Below are positions 43,046 to 51,935 of a stretch of DNA of 64,000 bases, in pieces. The stretch covers positions 1 through 64,000 of the forward strand of contig CAQPBJ010000001.1 in NCBI GenBank assembly GCA_948852945.1, given 5' to 3'. The stretch is from an uncultured Clostridia bacterium. GTDB taxonomy: Bacteria > Bacillota > Clostridia > TANB77 > CAG-508. Both the position numbers and the translations under genes were made by a program. Under the pieces are notes generated by a model. It had not been told where the DNA came from. It searched no databases and was given only the letters and a program-made list of their open reading frames with translations. Each line of letters opens with the position of its first letter. The first letter of the stretch is position 1.

Positions 43046-44158
43046 ATGATAAGTTTAGAAGACATAATAGAAGAAGCAGTTCAAAAAGACGCATCAGATA
43101 TTCATATTATATGTGGACTAAAACCAGTTCTAAGACAAAAAAAATCATTAGTTCCATCAAAATATCCTGTATTAACAGAAGAGGATATTTATGGCTTTTA
43201 TGATTTTATAGTAAATGGAAGTATAGAAAATGATGAATTATTTAAAAAGGACAAGAGACTAGATACAGCTATAGCGTATAAAGATGTAAGACTAAGAGTA
43301 AATATTTCTCAAATGGATAATATACCTCTATTCACACTAAGAATTATAAAAAATGAACTACCAAGATTTGAAGATTTAGGTGTACCAGATATTATAAGAA
43401 GAATGACATATCAGCCACAAGGTGTTATACTAGTTACAGGAAAAACAAACTCAGGAAAAACAACAACACTAAACTGTTTAATAAATGATATAAACGAAAA
43501 TCAAAATAGAAAAATACTAACACTAGAAGCACCAGTTGAATATAAACATAAAACTAAAAAATCAATAATTGTACAAAAAGAAGTCGGAGTTGCAGGAGAT
43601 TCATTAAATTTCCATGATGGTGTTAGAAATGCACTTAGAGAAGACTGCGATATACTAGTAATAGGAGAGATTAGAGATAAAGAAACAATGTCAGCAGCTA
43701 TAGATATGGCAGAGTCAGGTCACTTAGTAATAGGAACTTTACATACTAAATCATGTGCAGAAACTCTAGACAGAATCATCAATTTCTATGAATTTTCAGA
43801 TCAAGCTCAAATCAAATATTTAATGGCAGCTTTATTAAAAATAATAGTATCACAAAGATTAATAAAAACAGCAGATGAAAAAGGATTAGTAATGGTACCA
43901 GAAGTAATGGTAGTAGATAACGTAGTTGCCGGTTGCATTAGAAAAGAAAAATTCTCAGTTTCAGAAGTTGAAGATGCTATACAATCAAGTAAAGATAAAG
44001 GAAGCCAAGGACTAATAAGCGTATTAGCTCAATTACACATAGATGGTAAAATAACATTAGAACAAGCGCAAGCACAAATAGAAGAAAAAAATTACGAAAC
44101 ATTAGACAAAACAATTATTCAATTAAGAGGTGGAGGACACGCAAGAATAGGAGTATAG
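43046..44158 (+). CDS. pilT: Pilus retraction ATPase PilT
   Basis: 370 residues. DIHIICGLKPVLR start, Walker A TGKTNSGKTTT (about 131-141), VRNALREDCDILVIGEIRD (the PilT-type Asp/AIRNLIRE region) and GTLHTKS. No zinc cysteines, as expected. PilT depolymerises pili, giving twitching motility and DNA uptake. Close behind pilB with no gap for a promoter. Confidence 0.94.
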   Translation: MISLEDIIEEAVQKDASDIHIICGLKPVLRQKKSLVPSKYPVLTEEDIYGFYDFIVNGSIENDELFKKDKRLDTAIAYKDVRLRVNISQMDNIPLFTLRIIKNELPRFEDLGVPDIIRRMTYQPQGVILVTGKTNSGKTTTLNCLINDINENQNRKILTLEAPVEYKHKTKKSIIVQKEVGVAGDSLNFHDGVRNALREDCDILVIGEIRDKETMSAAIDMAESGHLVIGTLHTKSCAETLDRIINFYEFSDQAQIKYLMAALLKIIVSQRLIKTADEKGLVMVPEVMVVDNVVAGCIRKEKFSVSEVEDAIQSSKDKGSQGLISVLAQLHIDGKITLEQAQAQIEEKNYETLDKTIIQLRGGGHARIGV

Positions 44159-44173
44159 TCGTGGAGGTGAAAT

Positions 44174-45556
44174 ATGCCAGCATTTCAGTATAAAGCAATT
44201 GATAATAAAACAGGACAAGAAACAAAAAACACTGTAAATGGTATTACAAAAGAAGAATTATATAAAATGCTAAAAAAGAATGGTCTAACACCAATAGAAA
44301 TTCAACAAGCATTAGAAGTGACTGCTGGAGCAAAAGCACCAGTAAAAAGACATAGAAGTTCAGAAGAAATATTAAAAGATTTATCTCCAGAACAAGTAAA
44401 ATTAATTTACAAAAGCAATAGCAATACACATAAGGTTGATAAAAATATGACAGCTCAAAGTAAAAAAATTGCTAAAAACAAAGGAAGAGGCAAAAAAATA
44501 ACAACTAGAGATATAATAATATTTACGCAAAACTTTTTACTTCTAAAAAAAGCTGATTTCAATAATATACATGCATTAGAAACAGTTATTTCAACAACAG
44601 AAAATGCAAATTTCAAATCAATATTAGAAGATATATTGGCAGGTATAGAATCTGGTGAAAATATGTATACAACAATGGAATACTATTCAAGTATTTTCCC
44701 AGTAATATATGTCAATATGATAAAAGTTGGAGAACTATCAGGATCACTTGTAAATGCACTAGAACAAGCGATGGATTATTTGGAAAATGCAGATGCATTA
44801 ACAAAAAAAGTAAAGAAAATAGTAATGCCAAACGTAATACAATTTGTTGGTATGTTAGCATTATTATTAATAGGAACAATATTCGTTATCCCATCAATAC
44901 AAGATGTTTTTGATTCTATGGGATCAAAAGATTCATTACCATGGATTACAAAATGGTTTGCAGACTTTTTAAAAAGTGCTACACATTGGTGGTTTTATCC
45001 AGTAATTTTAATACTAGCAGCAATAGGCGGAGTAATTGCATATATAAGAACACCACAAGGTAGATATCAATGGCACTTATTTAAATATAAAGCACCAATA
45101 TTTGGGCCATTAATTTACGCTGTAGATTTTTCAAGAGTAATGAAATCAGTGTCATTAAATATAAAAAATGGGATGAGAGTACAACAAGCACTAGAAGTTA
45201 GTAAAAACGTTGCTAAAAATAATGTAATGTTATCAATAATAGAAAGCTCAATCAATAACTGCTTTATAGGTAAATCATGGGTAGAGCCATTTGAAGAATC
45301 TGGCTTCGGAAGTAGCATGTCAACAGAAATGCTTAAAGTTGGTATGCAAACAGATTTGCCAATGATGATGGACAAAATGTTAGAGTTCGTTGAAGCAGAC
45401 ATAGACGTAATACTACAAAGAATAATGAAAGTATTGCCAGAAGTAAGTTACATATTAGTTGGTACAGTTTTAATATTCTTCGTTGTTGTAGTACTAGTTC
45501 CTTGTATCCAGTTATATATGGGTGGATTTATGTTCAGTACAGATTATATGAGTTAA
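44174..45556 (+). CDS. pilC: Type IV pilus platform protein PilC
   Basis: 460 residues. N-terminal AFQYKAIDNKTGQETKN followed by a longer-than-usual charged linker (about 50-110), then the two GspF domains with three or four membrane spans (about 215-240, 275-300, and the C-terminal span). SGENMYTTMEYYSSIFPVIYVNMIKVGELSGSL is the hallmark. Receives the ATPases on its cytoplasmic face. Last gene of the cluster, followed by a terminator. Confidence 0.93.
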   Translation: MPAFQYKAIDNKTGQETKNTVNGITKEELYKMLKKNGLTPIEIQQALEVTAGAKAPVKRHRSSEEILKDLSPEQVKLIYKSNSNTHKVDKNMTAQSKKIAKNKGRGKKITTRDIIIFTQNFLLLKKADFNNIHALETVISTTENANFKSILEDILAGIESGENMYTTMEYYSSIFPVIYVNMIKVGELSGSLVNALEQAMDYLENADALTKKVKKIVMPNVIQFVGMLALLLIGTIFVIPSIQDVFDSMGSKDSLPWITKWFADFLKSATHWWFYPVILILAAIGGVIAYIRTPQGRYQWHLFKYKAPIFGPLIYAVDFSRVMKSVSLNIKNGMRVQQALEVSKNVAKNNVMLSIIESSINNCFIGKSWVEPFEESGFGSSMSTEMLKVGMQTDLPMMMDKMLEFVEADIDVILQRIMKVLPEVSYILVGTVLIFFVVVVLVPCIQLYMGGFMFSTDYMS

Positions 45557-45557
45557 T

Positions 45558-45602
45558 AATAAAAAAGGAACGGCATATCAAAATGTGTTCGTTCTTTTTT
45601 GT
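45558..45602 (+). terminator. Terminator of the pilus operon
   Basis: An imperfect stem based on GGAACG and CGTTC with AAAA/TTTTTT flanks. Confidence 0.65.
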
Positions 45603-45619
45603 TTAGAAAGGATGTATTT

Positions 45620-46529
45620 ATGAGAATAGGGATAGATATAGGTGGAAGCCATGTTGGAGTAGGATTAATAAATAAACGGAATGATATTAAATATGGAAGA
45701 ACAAAATTTAACAAGAGCAGATAGAGTAAATGTAAAAGAAAGCCTTGTTAAAATAATAATAGAATTATTAAACAAAGTAATAGAAGAAGCCAATGTAGAT
45801 TTAAACGACATTGAATTTATAGGAATAGCCTCACCAGGAACAATAAGTGATAATAAAATAGTTCAAGCAACAAACTTAGGAATAGAAAATTTTGATTTAA
45901 TAGCAGAGTTACAAAAATATATAAATTTACCAATGCAAATAAAAAATGATTCAAAATGCGCAGCTTTAGCAGAAAAGCATTATGGAAATATGAGAGATTA
46001 TGATGATTGTGTATTTATATGCATAGGTACAGGAATAGGTGGAGCAGCTTTCTTAAATGGTGAAATGCTAGTACCAAAAAGATTTTCAGGATTTGAGTTT
46101 GGACACATGGTAATAAATAAAGGCGGAAGACAATGCTCATGTGGAAAAAGAGGATGTTTTGAAACATATGCTTCAATCAGAGCTTTTAGAAATAAAGTAG
46201 CAGAAGTACTAGATATAGATAATGACTTTTCAGGACAATATCTAAGAGAGCAATTGCTAGTTTTAAATGCTGAAAAAGTAAAAGATGTAGTAGATCAATT
46301 CATAGAAGATTTATCAATAGGAATATGTAATTTGATTGATATGTTTGAACCAGAAATCGTAGTATTAGGAGGAAGCTTCTCATACTATGAAGGAAATCCA
46401 GTATATGATAGATTATTAGAAAAAATAAAAGCAAAAGACAGTAGATTCAATAGTATGTCAATGCCTAAAATAGAATTAGCAAAATTAAAAAATGATGCAG
46501 GAATAATCGGAGCAACAATAAGAATCTAA
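45620..46529 (+). pseudogene. ROK family sugar kinase with single-base frameshift
   Basis: ATG 45620 behind AAAGGA opens MRIGIDIGGSHVGVGLINK, the ROK phosphate-binding start, but that frame stops at about 45724. The rest (LNMEEQNLTRADRVNVKESL to the end) is in another frame from about 45681. Removing one base near 45677 gives a continuous product of about 302 residues. Downstream motifs are complete: IGTGIGGAAFLNGEM, the zinc motif GRQCSCGKRGCFE and IVVLGGSF. The intact enzyme would phosphorylate glucose or an N-acyl-hexosamine. An alternative start at 45681 would lack the ATP-binding DIGG. Confidence 0.85.
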
Positions 46530-46547
46530 CAATAAATAAAAAAACTC

Positions 46548-46576
46548 TTTACAAAAACGATAAAAAAGGATATATA
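46548..46576 (+). promoter_or_regulatory. Promoter of the YdbC-like gene
   Basis: TTTACA, 17-nt spacer, TATATA. Confidence 0.5.
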
Positions 46577-46620
46577 TAAACTAATAAAAATTTATTACAA
46601 AATAAAAAGGAGATATGCTT

Positions 46621-46836
46621 ATGCCTGAAATAAAATATGAAATAGTTGAGAAAATTGCAGTTCTATCTACAACAGAAAAAGGATGGAGCAAAGAATTAAA
46701 TTTAGTAAGCTGGAACGAAAGAGAACCAAAATTTGATTTACGTGATTGGAACGAAGAACATGATAAAATGGGAAAAGGCATAACATTAAATAAAGAAGAA
46801 GTTGAAAAACTAAAAGAAGCATTAAATAAAATTTAA
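46621..46836 (+). CDS. YdbC/PC4-like small nucleic-acid-binding protein
   Basis: 71 residues from ATG 46621; ATG 46615 is only two bases from AAGGAG. KYEIVEKIAVLSTTEKGWSKELNLVSWNEREPKFDLRDWNEEHDKMGKGITL matches the YdbC family, bacterial relatives of the PC4 single-stranded DNA-binding coactivator, which bind ssDNA as dimers. It is followed ten bases later by repeat copy 2. Confidence 0.85.
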   Translation: MPEIKYEIVEKIAVLSTTEKGWSKELNLVSWNEREPKFDLRDWNEEHDKMGKGITLNKEEVEKLKEALNKI

Positions 46837-46846
46837 AGATATTATA

Positions 46847-47017
46847 AAGCCAAAAAGAATAACATATATTTTTATGAATTTTGCTCTTCGCAATCTCCGA
46901 ATAAAAAACTCCGTTTTTATATTGTAGATTGCTCAAATTCGCACTTCGGTAAACTCAGTTTACCTTCGTTTGGTCGCTAGCGCAATTCATAAAAATATAT
47001 GTTATTCTTTTTGGCTT
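46847..47017 (+). repeat. Structured interspersed repeat, copy 2
   Basis: A 111-nt core (46877-46987) between perfectly complementary arms (46847-46876 and 46988-47017; with the core AATT ends the stem is 34 bp). Inside: TTGC-TCTTC-GCAA, GCAATCT/AGATTGC around an A/T hairpin with a CTCCG loop, GGTAAAC-TCA-GTTTACC, and the palindrome CGCTAGCG. The right arm enters the stop codon of the convergent acyl-CoA synthetase gene. Confidence 0.85.
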
Positions 47018-48788
47018 ATTTAGTATCTTTATTATTGTTACTGTTATTTTTCTTTTTCAACATATTTTTTAAATCTTCCAAATTTTTTCCAAATCGCTTA
47101 ACCTTCTGAGTAGTAGTTTTTTCTAAAGAATCCTCTTTAATAACATAATTTTTAATATGCTTAAAATTAGGAAGCCTATCATTAATAGCTTTAATAGCAG
47201 AATTTAAAAGTTTAGTAATATCCTCTTTAGTAGGTTTTTTAAATTTCTTTTTAATATTATCCATATTTAAAACAATTAAAGCACTAACTTCAGTATCTTT
47301 ATGAGATTCATTAAAATTGCCAGCAACCAAAGATTCTTCTATATAGTCATTTTTATTTAAAATTTCTTCAAGTTCTTCTGGATATACATTTTTACCATTC
47401 TTAGTAATGATAACACTTTTTGCACGACCACAAATATATAAATATCCATTCTCATCAATTTTACCCAAATCGCCAGTTTTTAGATATTCACCCTTAAAAG
47501 TATCACGAGTAGCTTGTTCGTTTTTATAATATCCAAGCATAACATTAGGACCTTTTACTAAAATTTCACCAACACCATCTTTGTTAGGAGAATCAATTAT
47601 AAATTCAACATTTGGAATAGGCAAACCAGCAGAATCAGATTTATGAAAGAAATCATTATTTCCAGCAACAAGAGGAGAACATTCAGTTAAACCATATCCA
47701 GATAAAATAGTAATGCCAAACTTTTCAAAAGAATTTAATAATTGAGGATCTGTAGCAGAAGCACCAACAATAATCTTTTTTAAGTTTCCACCCAAAGATT
47801 TAGCAATTTTACTTTTAATAATAGGCTTATAAAAAAATGGAACATTATCCATAACATGTTTATTCTCTGTGAAATATTTTGAAGGTAAACTACTTTTAAG
47901 AGAACTCATAATTTTTTTATGTAGTTTTTCAAGAAGTAGAGGAACACTTAAAATTATATTAGGTTTAAATTCTAAAAAATTATTAGAAAGCTTTTTAAAA
48001 CCTTCAGAAAAAGAAATAGTTCCACCGTTTGAAATAACTAATAAAAATCCTAAAGTACATTCATAAGTATGATGCATAGGAAGTATTGAAAGAATAGAAG
48101 TTGAAGAATTTACCTTAACAATACTACCAACAGAAAAAATATTTGAACAAATATTTTTATGAGATAAACATACACCTTTTGAATTTCCAGTAGTTCCAGA
48201 AGTGAAAAGTAAAAAGTGCATTTCATCTGAATTTATTTTAATGTTTTTAAATTTATTATCATTTTCTAAATTATATAAACCAGAAGATTTAAAACTATCA
48301 AATCCAAAAAAGCATTCTGTATTAGTTTTAGCATCAAAGTTAATATATTGTAAATTTGTAGTTAATTTATTACTTGACTCAAAAATTGGTTGCAAATATT
48401 TGTCATCACCTAAAATTACAGAGGTTTCAGATATATTTAAAAAATTAATCACATCATCAGGATGAAGCTCTTTATCAATTGGAACAACAACACCAACAAT
48501 ACAAGCTGCTAAATAAGAAACAGCCCATTTATAACTATTAGATCCAATTAATGCAATCTTTTTATTTAAAAAACCATGCTTGATAAGTGAAATACCTATT
48601 GATTCTACATCTTTTACAAAATTAAAATATGAAACAGTAACAGGGTATCCAGAATTATCTTTTAAAATGAAAGCAGGTTTGTTTCCAAATTTTTCTGCAA
48701 TACCATAAAGCATTTCATGAAGATTAGAATAATCAGCTGTTTTAAAATAATGCTTTTTCATATAGTCTAAATGTGATATTTTTTTCAT
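47016..48788 (-). CDS. AMP-dependent acyl-CoA synthetase (long-chain type)
   Basis: 590 residues. It activates a carboxylic acid as acyl-AMP and transfers it to CoA. LLFTSGTTGNSKGVCLSHKN is the AMP-binding P-loop, GYGLTECSPLVA and YLKTGDLGKIDENGYLYICGRAK follow, with a C-terminal Lys in EDSLEKTTTQKVKR. Short AMP-ligase N-terminus resembles Gram-positive FadD-like enzymes; the acyl chain is not defined. A strongly basic Asn/Lys tail ends the protein at repeat copy 2. Probably follows the 48819 gene in one transcript. Confidence 0.9.
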   Translation of the reverse strand: MKKISHLDYMKKHYFKTADYSNLHEMLYGIAEKFGNKPAFILKDNSGYPVTVSYFNFVKDVESIGISLIKHGFLNKKIALIGSNSYKWAVSYLAACIVGVVVPIDKELHPDDVINFLNISETSVILGDDKYLQPIFESSNKLTTNLQYINFDAKTNTECFFGFDSFKSSGLYNLENDNKFKNIKINSDEMHFLLFTSGTTGNSKGVCLSHKNICSNIFSVGSIVKVNSSTSILSILPMHHTYECTLGFLLVISNGGTISFSEGFKKLSNNFLEFKPNIILSVPLLLEKLHKKIMSSLKSSLPSKYFTENKHVMDNVPFFYKPIIKSKIAKSLGGNLKKIIVGASATDPQLLNSFEKFGITILSGYGLTECSPLVAGNNDFFHKSDSAGLPIPNVEFIIDSPNKDGVGEILVKGPNVMLGYYKNEQATRDTFKGEYLKTGDLGKIDENGYLYICGRAKSVIITKNGKNVYPEELEEILNKNDYIEESLVAGNFNESHKDTEVSALIVLNMDNIKKKFKKPTKEDITKLLNSAIKAINDRLPNFKHIKNYVIKEDSLEKTTTQKVKRFGKNLEDLKNMLKKKNNSNNNKDTK

Positions 48789-48818
48789 AAAAATAAATCT
48801 TTCCTTTCAATTTGCCTA

Positions 48819-49649
48819 TTAATCTTCTCTTTTGTAAAATTTATTCTCTCCTGAATCAGTAGAAACTAGTCGGTAAGAACCATCATATATTGAATTAATA
48901 TCATTATCATCACTCAAAATAATAGGAATAACTAAATTACATACATATTCTTCATCAAGTTCATTAATTATATGAACTGAAAAAGAAATCGAATATTCAA
49001 TATTACTAAGTAAAATAGATGCGTCTAACAATAAATTGCCATCAAAAGTAATTGCAGAATTTGTATTTCTAATAATAAAATTAGGAACAATTTCTTCATT
49101 AATAGAAGAAAGCAAAATAGGGTCAGAACAGTCAGCATAAAAGTCATTAATATTTCTATCAGTATTATCATTTGAAGAAATAATATTAAAATTAATTTTT
49201 TTATTAATCAAATTTTCTTTATTAATAACACCCTTACCAAAAAGATAAGAATCTTTCAAATATAAACAAGGAGTTCCTTTATCTGGTAATCTAGGATAAG
49301 AAATGTTATCAATATACATTTTTTTAACAGTATTTTTTAAAGTTGATCCATCTATTGAAACATGATTATCTATAGTAATAGCAATATCTGAATATTGATA
49401 TAGATTTAAATCCCAATAATCTTTCTGCATTTCATCATTACTTAAAGCATTAGCAGAAGAATATATAGAAACAGAATCTACTTTGAAGATATTACTATCT
49501 GTAACTAAAGATAAAACTGGTTCTTTATTAGGTTCAGGTTGTTTATTATAGTTTTTTCTTAATATATTAAAAAGAAATATAGAAATTAAAATAATAAAAA
49601 TAAGTATCGAAATACTTAAAACTACTTTAATTTGTTTGTCTTGAAACAT
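48819..49649 (-). CDS. Membrane-anchored protein, unrecognised
   Basis: 276 residues: a short N-terminus, one membrane span (VVLSISILIFIILISIFLF, about 9-28), then an extracellular domain with many Asn, Asp and Ser residues and hints of a beta-sandwich (repeated hydrophobic strands). No catalytic motif. Thirty bases upstream of the acyl-CoA synthetase in the same direction, so the two may share a transcript, but no functional link is clear. Confidence 0.55.
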   Translation of the reverse strand: MFQDKQIKVVLSISILIFIILISIFLFNILRKNYNKQPEPNKEPVLSLVTDSNIFKVDSVSIYSSANALSNDEMQKDYWDLNLYQYSDIAITIDNHVSIDGSTLKNTVKKMYIDNISYPRLPDKGTPCLYLKDSYLFGKGVINKENLINKKINFNIISSNDNTDRNINDFYADCSDPILLSSINEEIVPNFIIRNTNSAITFDGNLLLDASILLSNIEYSISFSVHIINELDEEYVCNLVIPIILSDDNDINSIYDGSYRLVSTDSGENKFYKRED

Positions 49650-49769
49650 GAGTAAATCCTTTCAAATAAAATTTATCATATGTAAAATTATTATGAATAA
49701 TCTTCAATAAATATATAATAAAATCAGCAATTATTCAAGTAAAAAGCTAAAGAAATCCAAAAACTTCAA

Positions 49770-49798
49770 TTGACAAAAATATTAGGCAAGATTAAAAT
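49770..49798 (+). promoter_or_regulatory. Promoter of the glucosaminidase gene
   Basis: TTGACA, 17-nt spacer, TAAAAT. Confidence 0.65.
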
Positions 49799-49815
49799 AT
49801 TATCAGGAGTTAAAA

Positions 49816-51081
49816 ATGAGAAAAATAAAGTATATTGTAAAAACTAAAGAACAAATTATAAAACAAAGAATAATTATATATTCTATAACAATATTGCTAC
49901 TTACAATAACTTCAATTTTATGCGTAAAATCTTTTAAAAATGTACAAGCAACTGCAATTATAGAAGAAAAAACAAAAGTTGAAAAAGTAAATGAAAAAAT
50001 CAGAATGGAAGAAAATAAAAACAAGATAGACATAAATGAAATTTTAAAAGAAAATACAAGTGATATATACAAAAAAACGTTAAATATTGATGAAGTAGAC
50101 TTAGATTATACTACTCAATATATAGAAAATAATGAACTACCATCAGGTACAATTCAAGTACAACAAGAAGGAATTGACGGGAAGCAAATGATGGTTATAG
50201 TAAAAACATATCGTGGAAATGAATATATATCAGAAGAAAGAATTGAAGGAGAGGTAACTCAAGAAGCTATAGATAAAATCGTAGAAATAGGAACAGGAGA
50301 AGGAAGCAATAACTATATTCCTAAATCTGGAGATTCTTTATGGACAACGCCAGATAGAGTAAAATTAAGAGAATCACCAAATAAAAAATCAACAGAGATA
50401 TGTGATATCTTAAAAGATAGCAAAGTAGTAGTAATGGAAGTAGTAAACAATAATTGGCTAAAAATCCAAGTAGAAAATTATATTGGATATTCAGATAAAG
50501 CTTGTTTTACTAATATTAATCCAAATGGAACAACAGCACCAAACTTTAATGTAGGAATGGAATATAGTAAAGAAGAGTTATTATCTTTCTTAGATATAAA
50601 TATGGATCTAACCTTACCAAGCGGATTAACAATAGATCAGTTTAAAAAAGTATTATCAGGAAATAGCGGAGATACTCAAGGTGTATTAGCATCAAATGCA
50701 GAATATTTTTATTATGCAGAAAGACAGTATGGAATAAATGGAATATTCTTAGCATCAATGGCAATACACGAAGGAGGATGGGGAACTTCGAAGATAGCAA
50801 ATGATAAAAAGAATTTATTTGGATATGGAGCATATGATAGTGATCCATATGGAGGAGCAATGACTTTTGATACATATGCAGAAGGAATAGATTTAGTTGC
50901 AAGAGTTTTAGCGAAAACATATCTATATCCAGCAGGAACAGACATATATGATGGACTAATAGCTACAGGTACATATTATAATGGACCAACTTTAGCTGGT
51001 GTAAATACTAGATATGCAAGCGATAAGAACTGGGCAAATGGAATTTTTAGATGGATGTCATATTTGTACAATAGATTATAA
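49816..51081 (+). CDS. Secreted N-acetylglucosaminidase with G5 and SH3 domains
   Basis: 421 residues: N-terminal hydrophobic segment (about 18-38), a charged linker, a G5-like domain (about 110-165), an SH3b wall-binding domain (about 170-240) and a C-terminal glucosaminidase domain. FLASMAIHEGGWGTSKIANDKKNLFGYGA carries the catalytic Glu319. It cuts the glycan backbone of peptidoglycan, in cell separation or sporulation. Own promoter and terminator. Confidence 0.88.
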   Translation: MRKIKYIVKTKEQIIKQRIIIYSITILLLTITSILCVKSFKNVQATAIIEEKTKVEKVNEKIRMEENKNKIDINEILKENTSDIYKKTLNIDEVDLDYTTQYIENNELPSGTIQVQQEGIDGKQMMVIVKTYRGNEYISEERIEGEVTQEAIDKIVEIGTGEGSNNYIPKSGDSLWTTPDRVKLRESPNKKSTEICDILKDSKVVVMEVVNNNWLKIQVENYIGYSDKACFTNINPNGTTAPNFNVGMEYSKEELLSFLDINMDLTLPSGLTIDQFKKVLSGNSGDTQGVLASNAEYFYYAERQYGINGIFLASMAIHEGGWGTSKIANDKKNLFGYGAYDSDPYGGAMTFDTYAEGIDLVARVLAKTYLYPAGTDIYDGLIATGTYYNGPTLAGVNTRYASDKNWANGIFRWMSYLYNRL

Positions 51082-51123
51082 AAAAGTGAAGGTGTCCTAA
51101 AATGGGATATCTTCATTTTTTAT
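51081..51123 (+). terminator. Terminator after the glucosaminidase gene
   Basis: GTGAAGGTGTCC pairs with GGGATATCTTCAT (with G-U pairs), then six T residues. Confidence 0.7.
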
Positions 51124-51134
51124 ACAGTATAAGC

Positions 51135-51295
51135 TTAATTAATAATAATTATTTTAACAAATTTTGCTCTTCGCAATCTCCGAATAAAAAACTCCGTTTT
51201 TATACTGTAGATTGCTCAAATTCGCACTTCGGTAAACTATGTTTACCTTCGTTTGGTCGCTAGCGCAATTTGCTAAAAGAATTATTATTAATTAA
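51135..51295 (+). repeat. Structured interspersed repeat, copy 3
   Basis: A 111-nt core (51160-51270) almost identical to copy 2. The arms (51135-51159 and 51271-51295) are unrelated to those of copies 1 and 2 but pair with each other over 25 bp with two mismatches. It lies behind a separate terminator, in a gap of about 410 bases before the next gene. Confidence 0.85.
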
Positions 51296-51415
51296 AATAT
51301 TATATAAGCAAGTAAAATATGTCATTTTATGACACCGTATTTTAAATTAAAAAAACAGGGCTTGAAAACATTGATAAAACAGAAAAAATAAATAAAAATA
51401 AATATCAAAAATTAG

Positions 51416-51444
51416 TTGATATTTTTTCTGTTTTATTGTATTAT
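51416..51444 (+). promoter_or_regulatory. Promoter of the TadZ-like locus, within a hairpin
   Basis: TTGATA, 17-nt spacer, TATTAT. The -35 lies in an inverted repeat (ATATCAA/TTGATAT with AAAACAG/CTGTTTT outside, 51378-51434) that could be an operator. Confidence 0.5.
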
Positions 51445-51492
51445 ATTATATGTATAAAATTAGGCGGAAAAGGAAAAATAGGAGGATTAAAA

Positions 51493-51909
51493 ATGAAAAA
51501 AGTAATAGCAGTACTAAGCATACTATTAAGTTTAACATTACTATTAGTATCATATACTCCAGTATACGCAGTAGAAGAAAATAACGAAGTACTTGAATCA
51601 GATAACGCAAGTGACTTCTATAAAATAAAAGAACAAGCAAGTGGAAAATTAGAACAATATAGTGAAAAATATGGTTCTAAAGCATATGGAATAACTGCAA
51701 TGGTATTAGATACAGTAAGAATCTATAGTATACCTTTTTGTTTATTAGGAATAGCTATAGGTGCAATATATCAATATATTATAGGAATAAGAAGACTAGA
51801 TATTAGAGATAGAGGATTCAATTTAATTATAGCTTTTGTAACAATATTAGTTATCGCACAAGTATTACCACTTGTATTTACTATAGTGGTAAAAGGATGG
51901 GTTTTATAA
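51493..51909 (+). CDS. Small exported membrane protein, VirB2-like layout
   Basis: 138 residues from ATG 51493 (AGGAGG nearby; the longer in-frame extension has no site). Signal peptide ending ...TPVYAVEE, a soluble loop, then two membrane spans at about 78-100 and 113-135 with a basic cytoplasmic-type loop (RRLDIRDRG) between. This signal-plus-two-span layout is like TrbC/VirB2 pilins, but there is no sequence proof. Starts a unit with the TadZ-like gene 26 bases on. Confidence 0.5.
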   Translation: MKKVIAVLSILLSLTLLLVSYTPVYAVEENNEVLESDNASDFYKIKEQASGKLEQYSEKYGSKAYGITAMVLDTVRIYSIPFCLLGIAIGAIYQYIIGIRRLDIRDRGFNLIIAFVTILVIAQVLPLVFTIVVKGWVL

Positions 51910-51935
51910 AACATAAGAAAGTTTGGGGGTAACAA

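Noticed and set aside
45681..46529. Intact ROK kinase starting at ATG 45681
   Set aside because: This would lack the N-terminal DIGG phosphate-binding strand, which is present upstream in another frame behind a good ribosome site.
46847..47017. Integron attC site or group II intron for the repeat element
   Set aside because: attC sites have conserved ends and variable centres, the opposite of what is seen; no intron domain V/VI motif or reverse transcriptase is visible.
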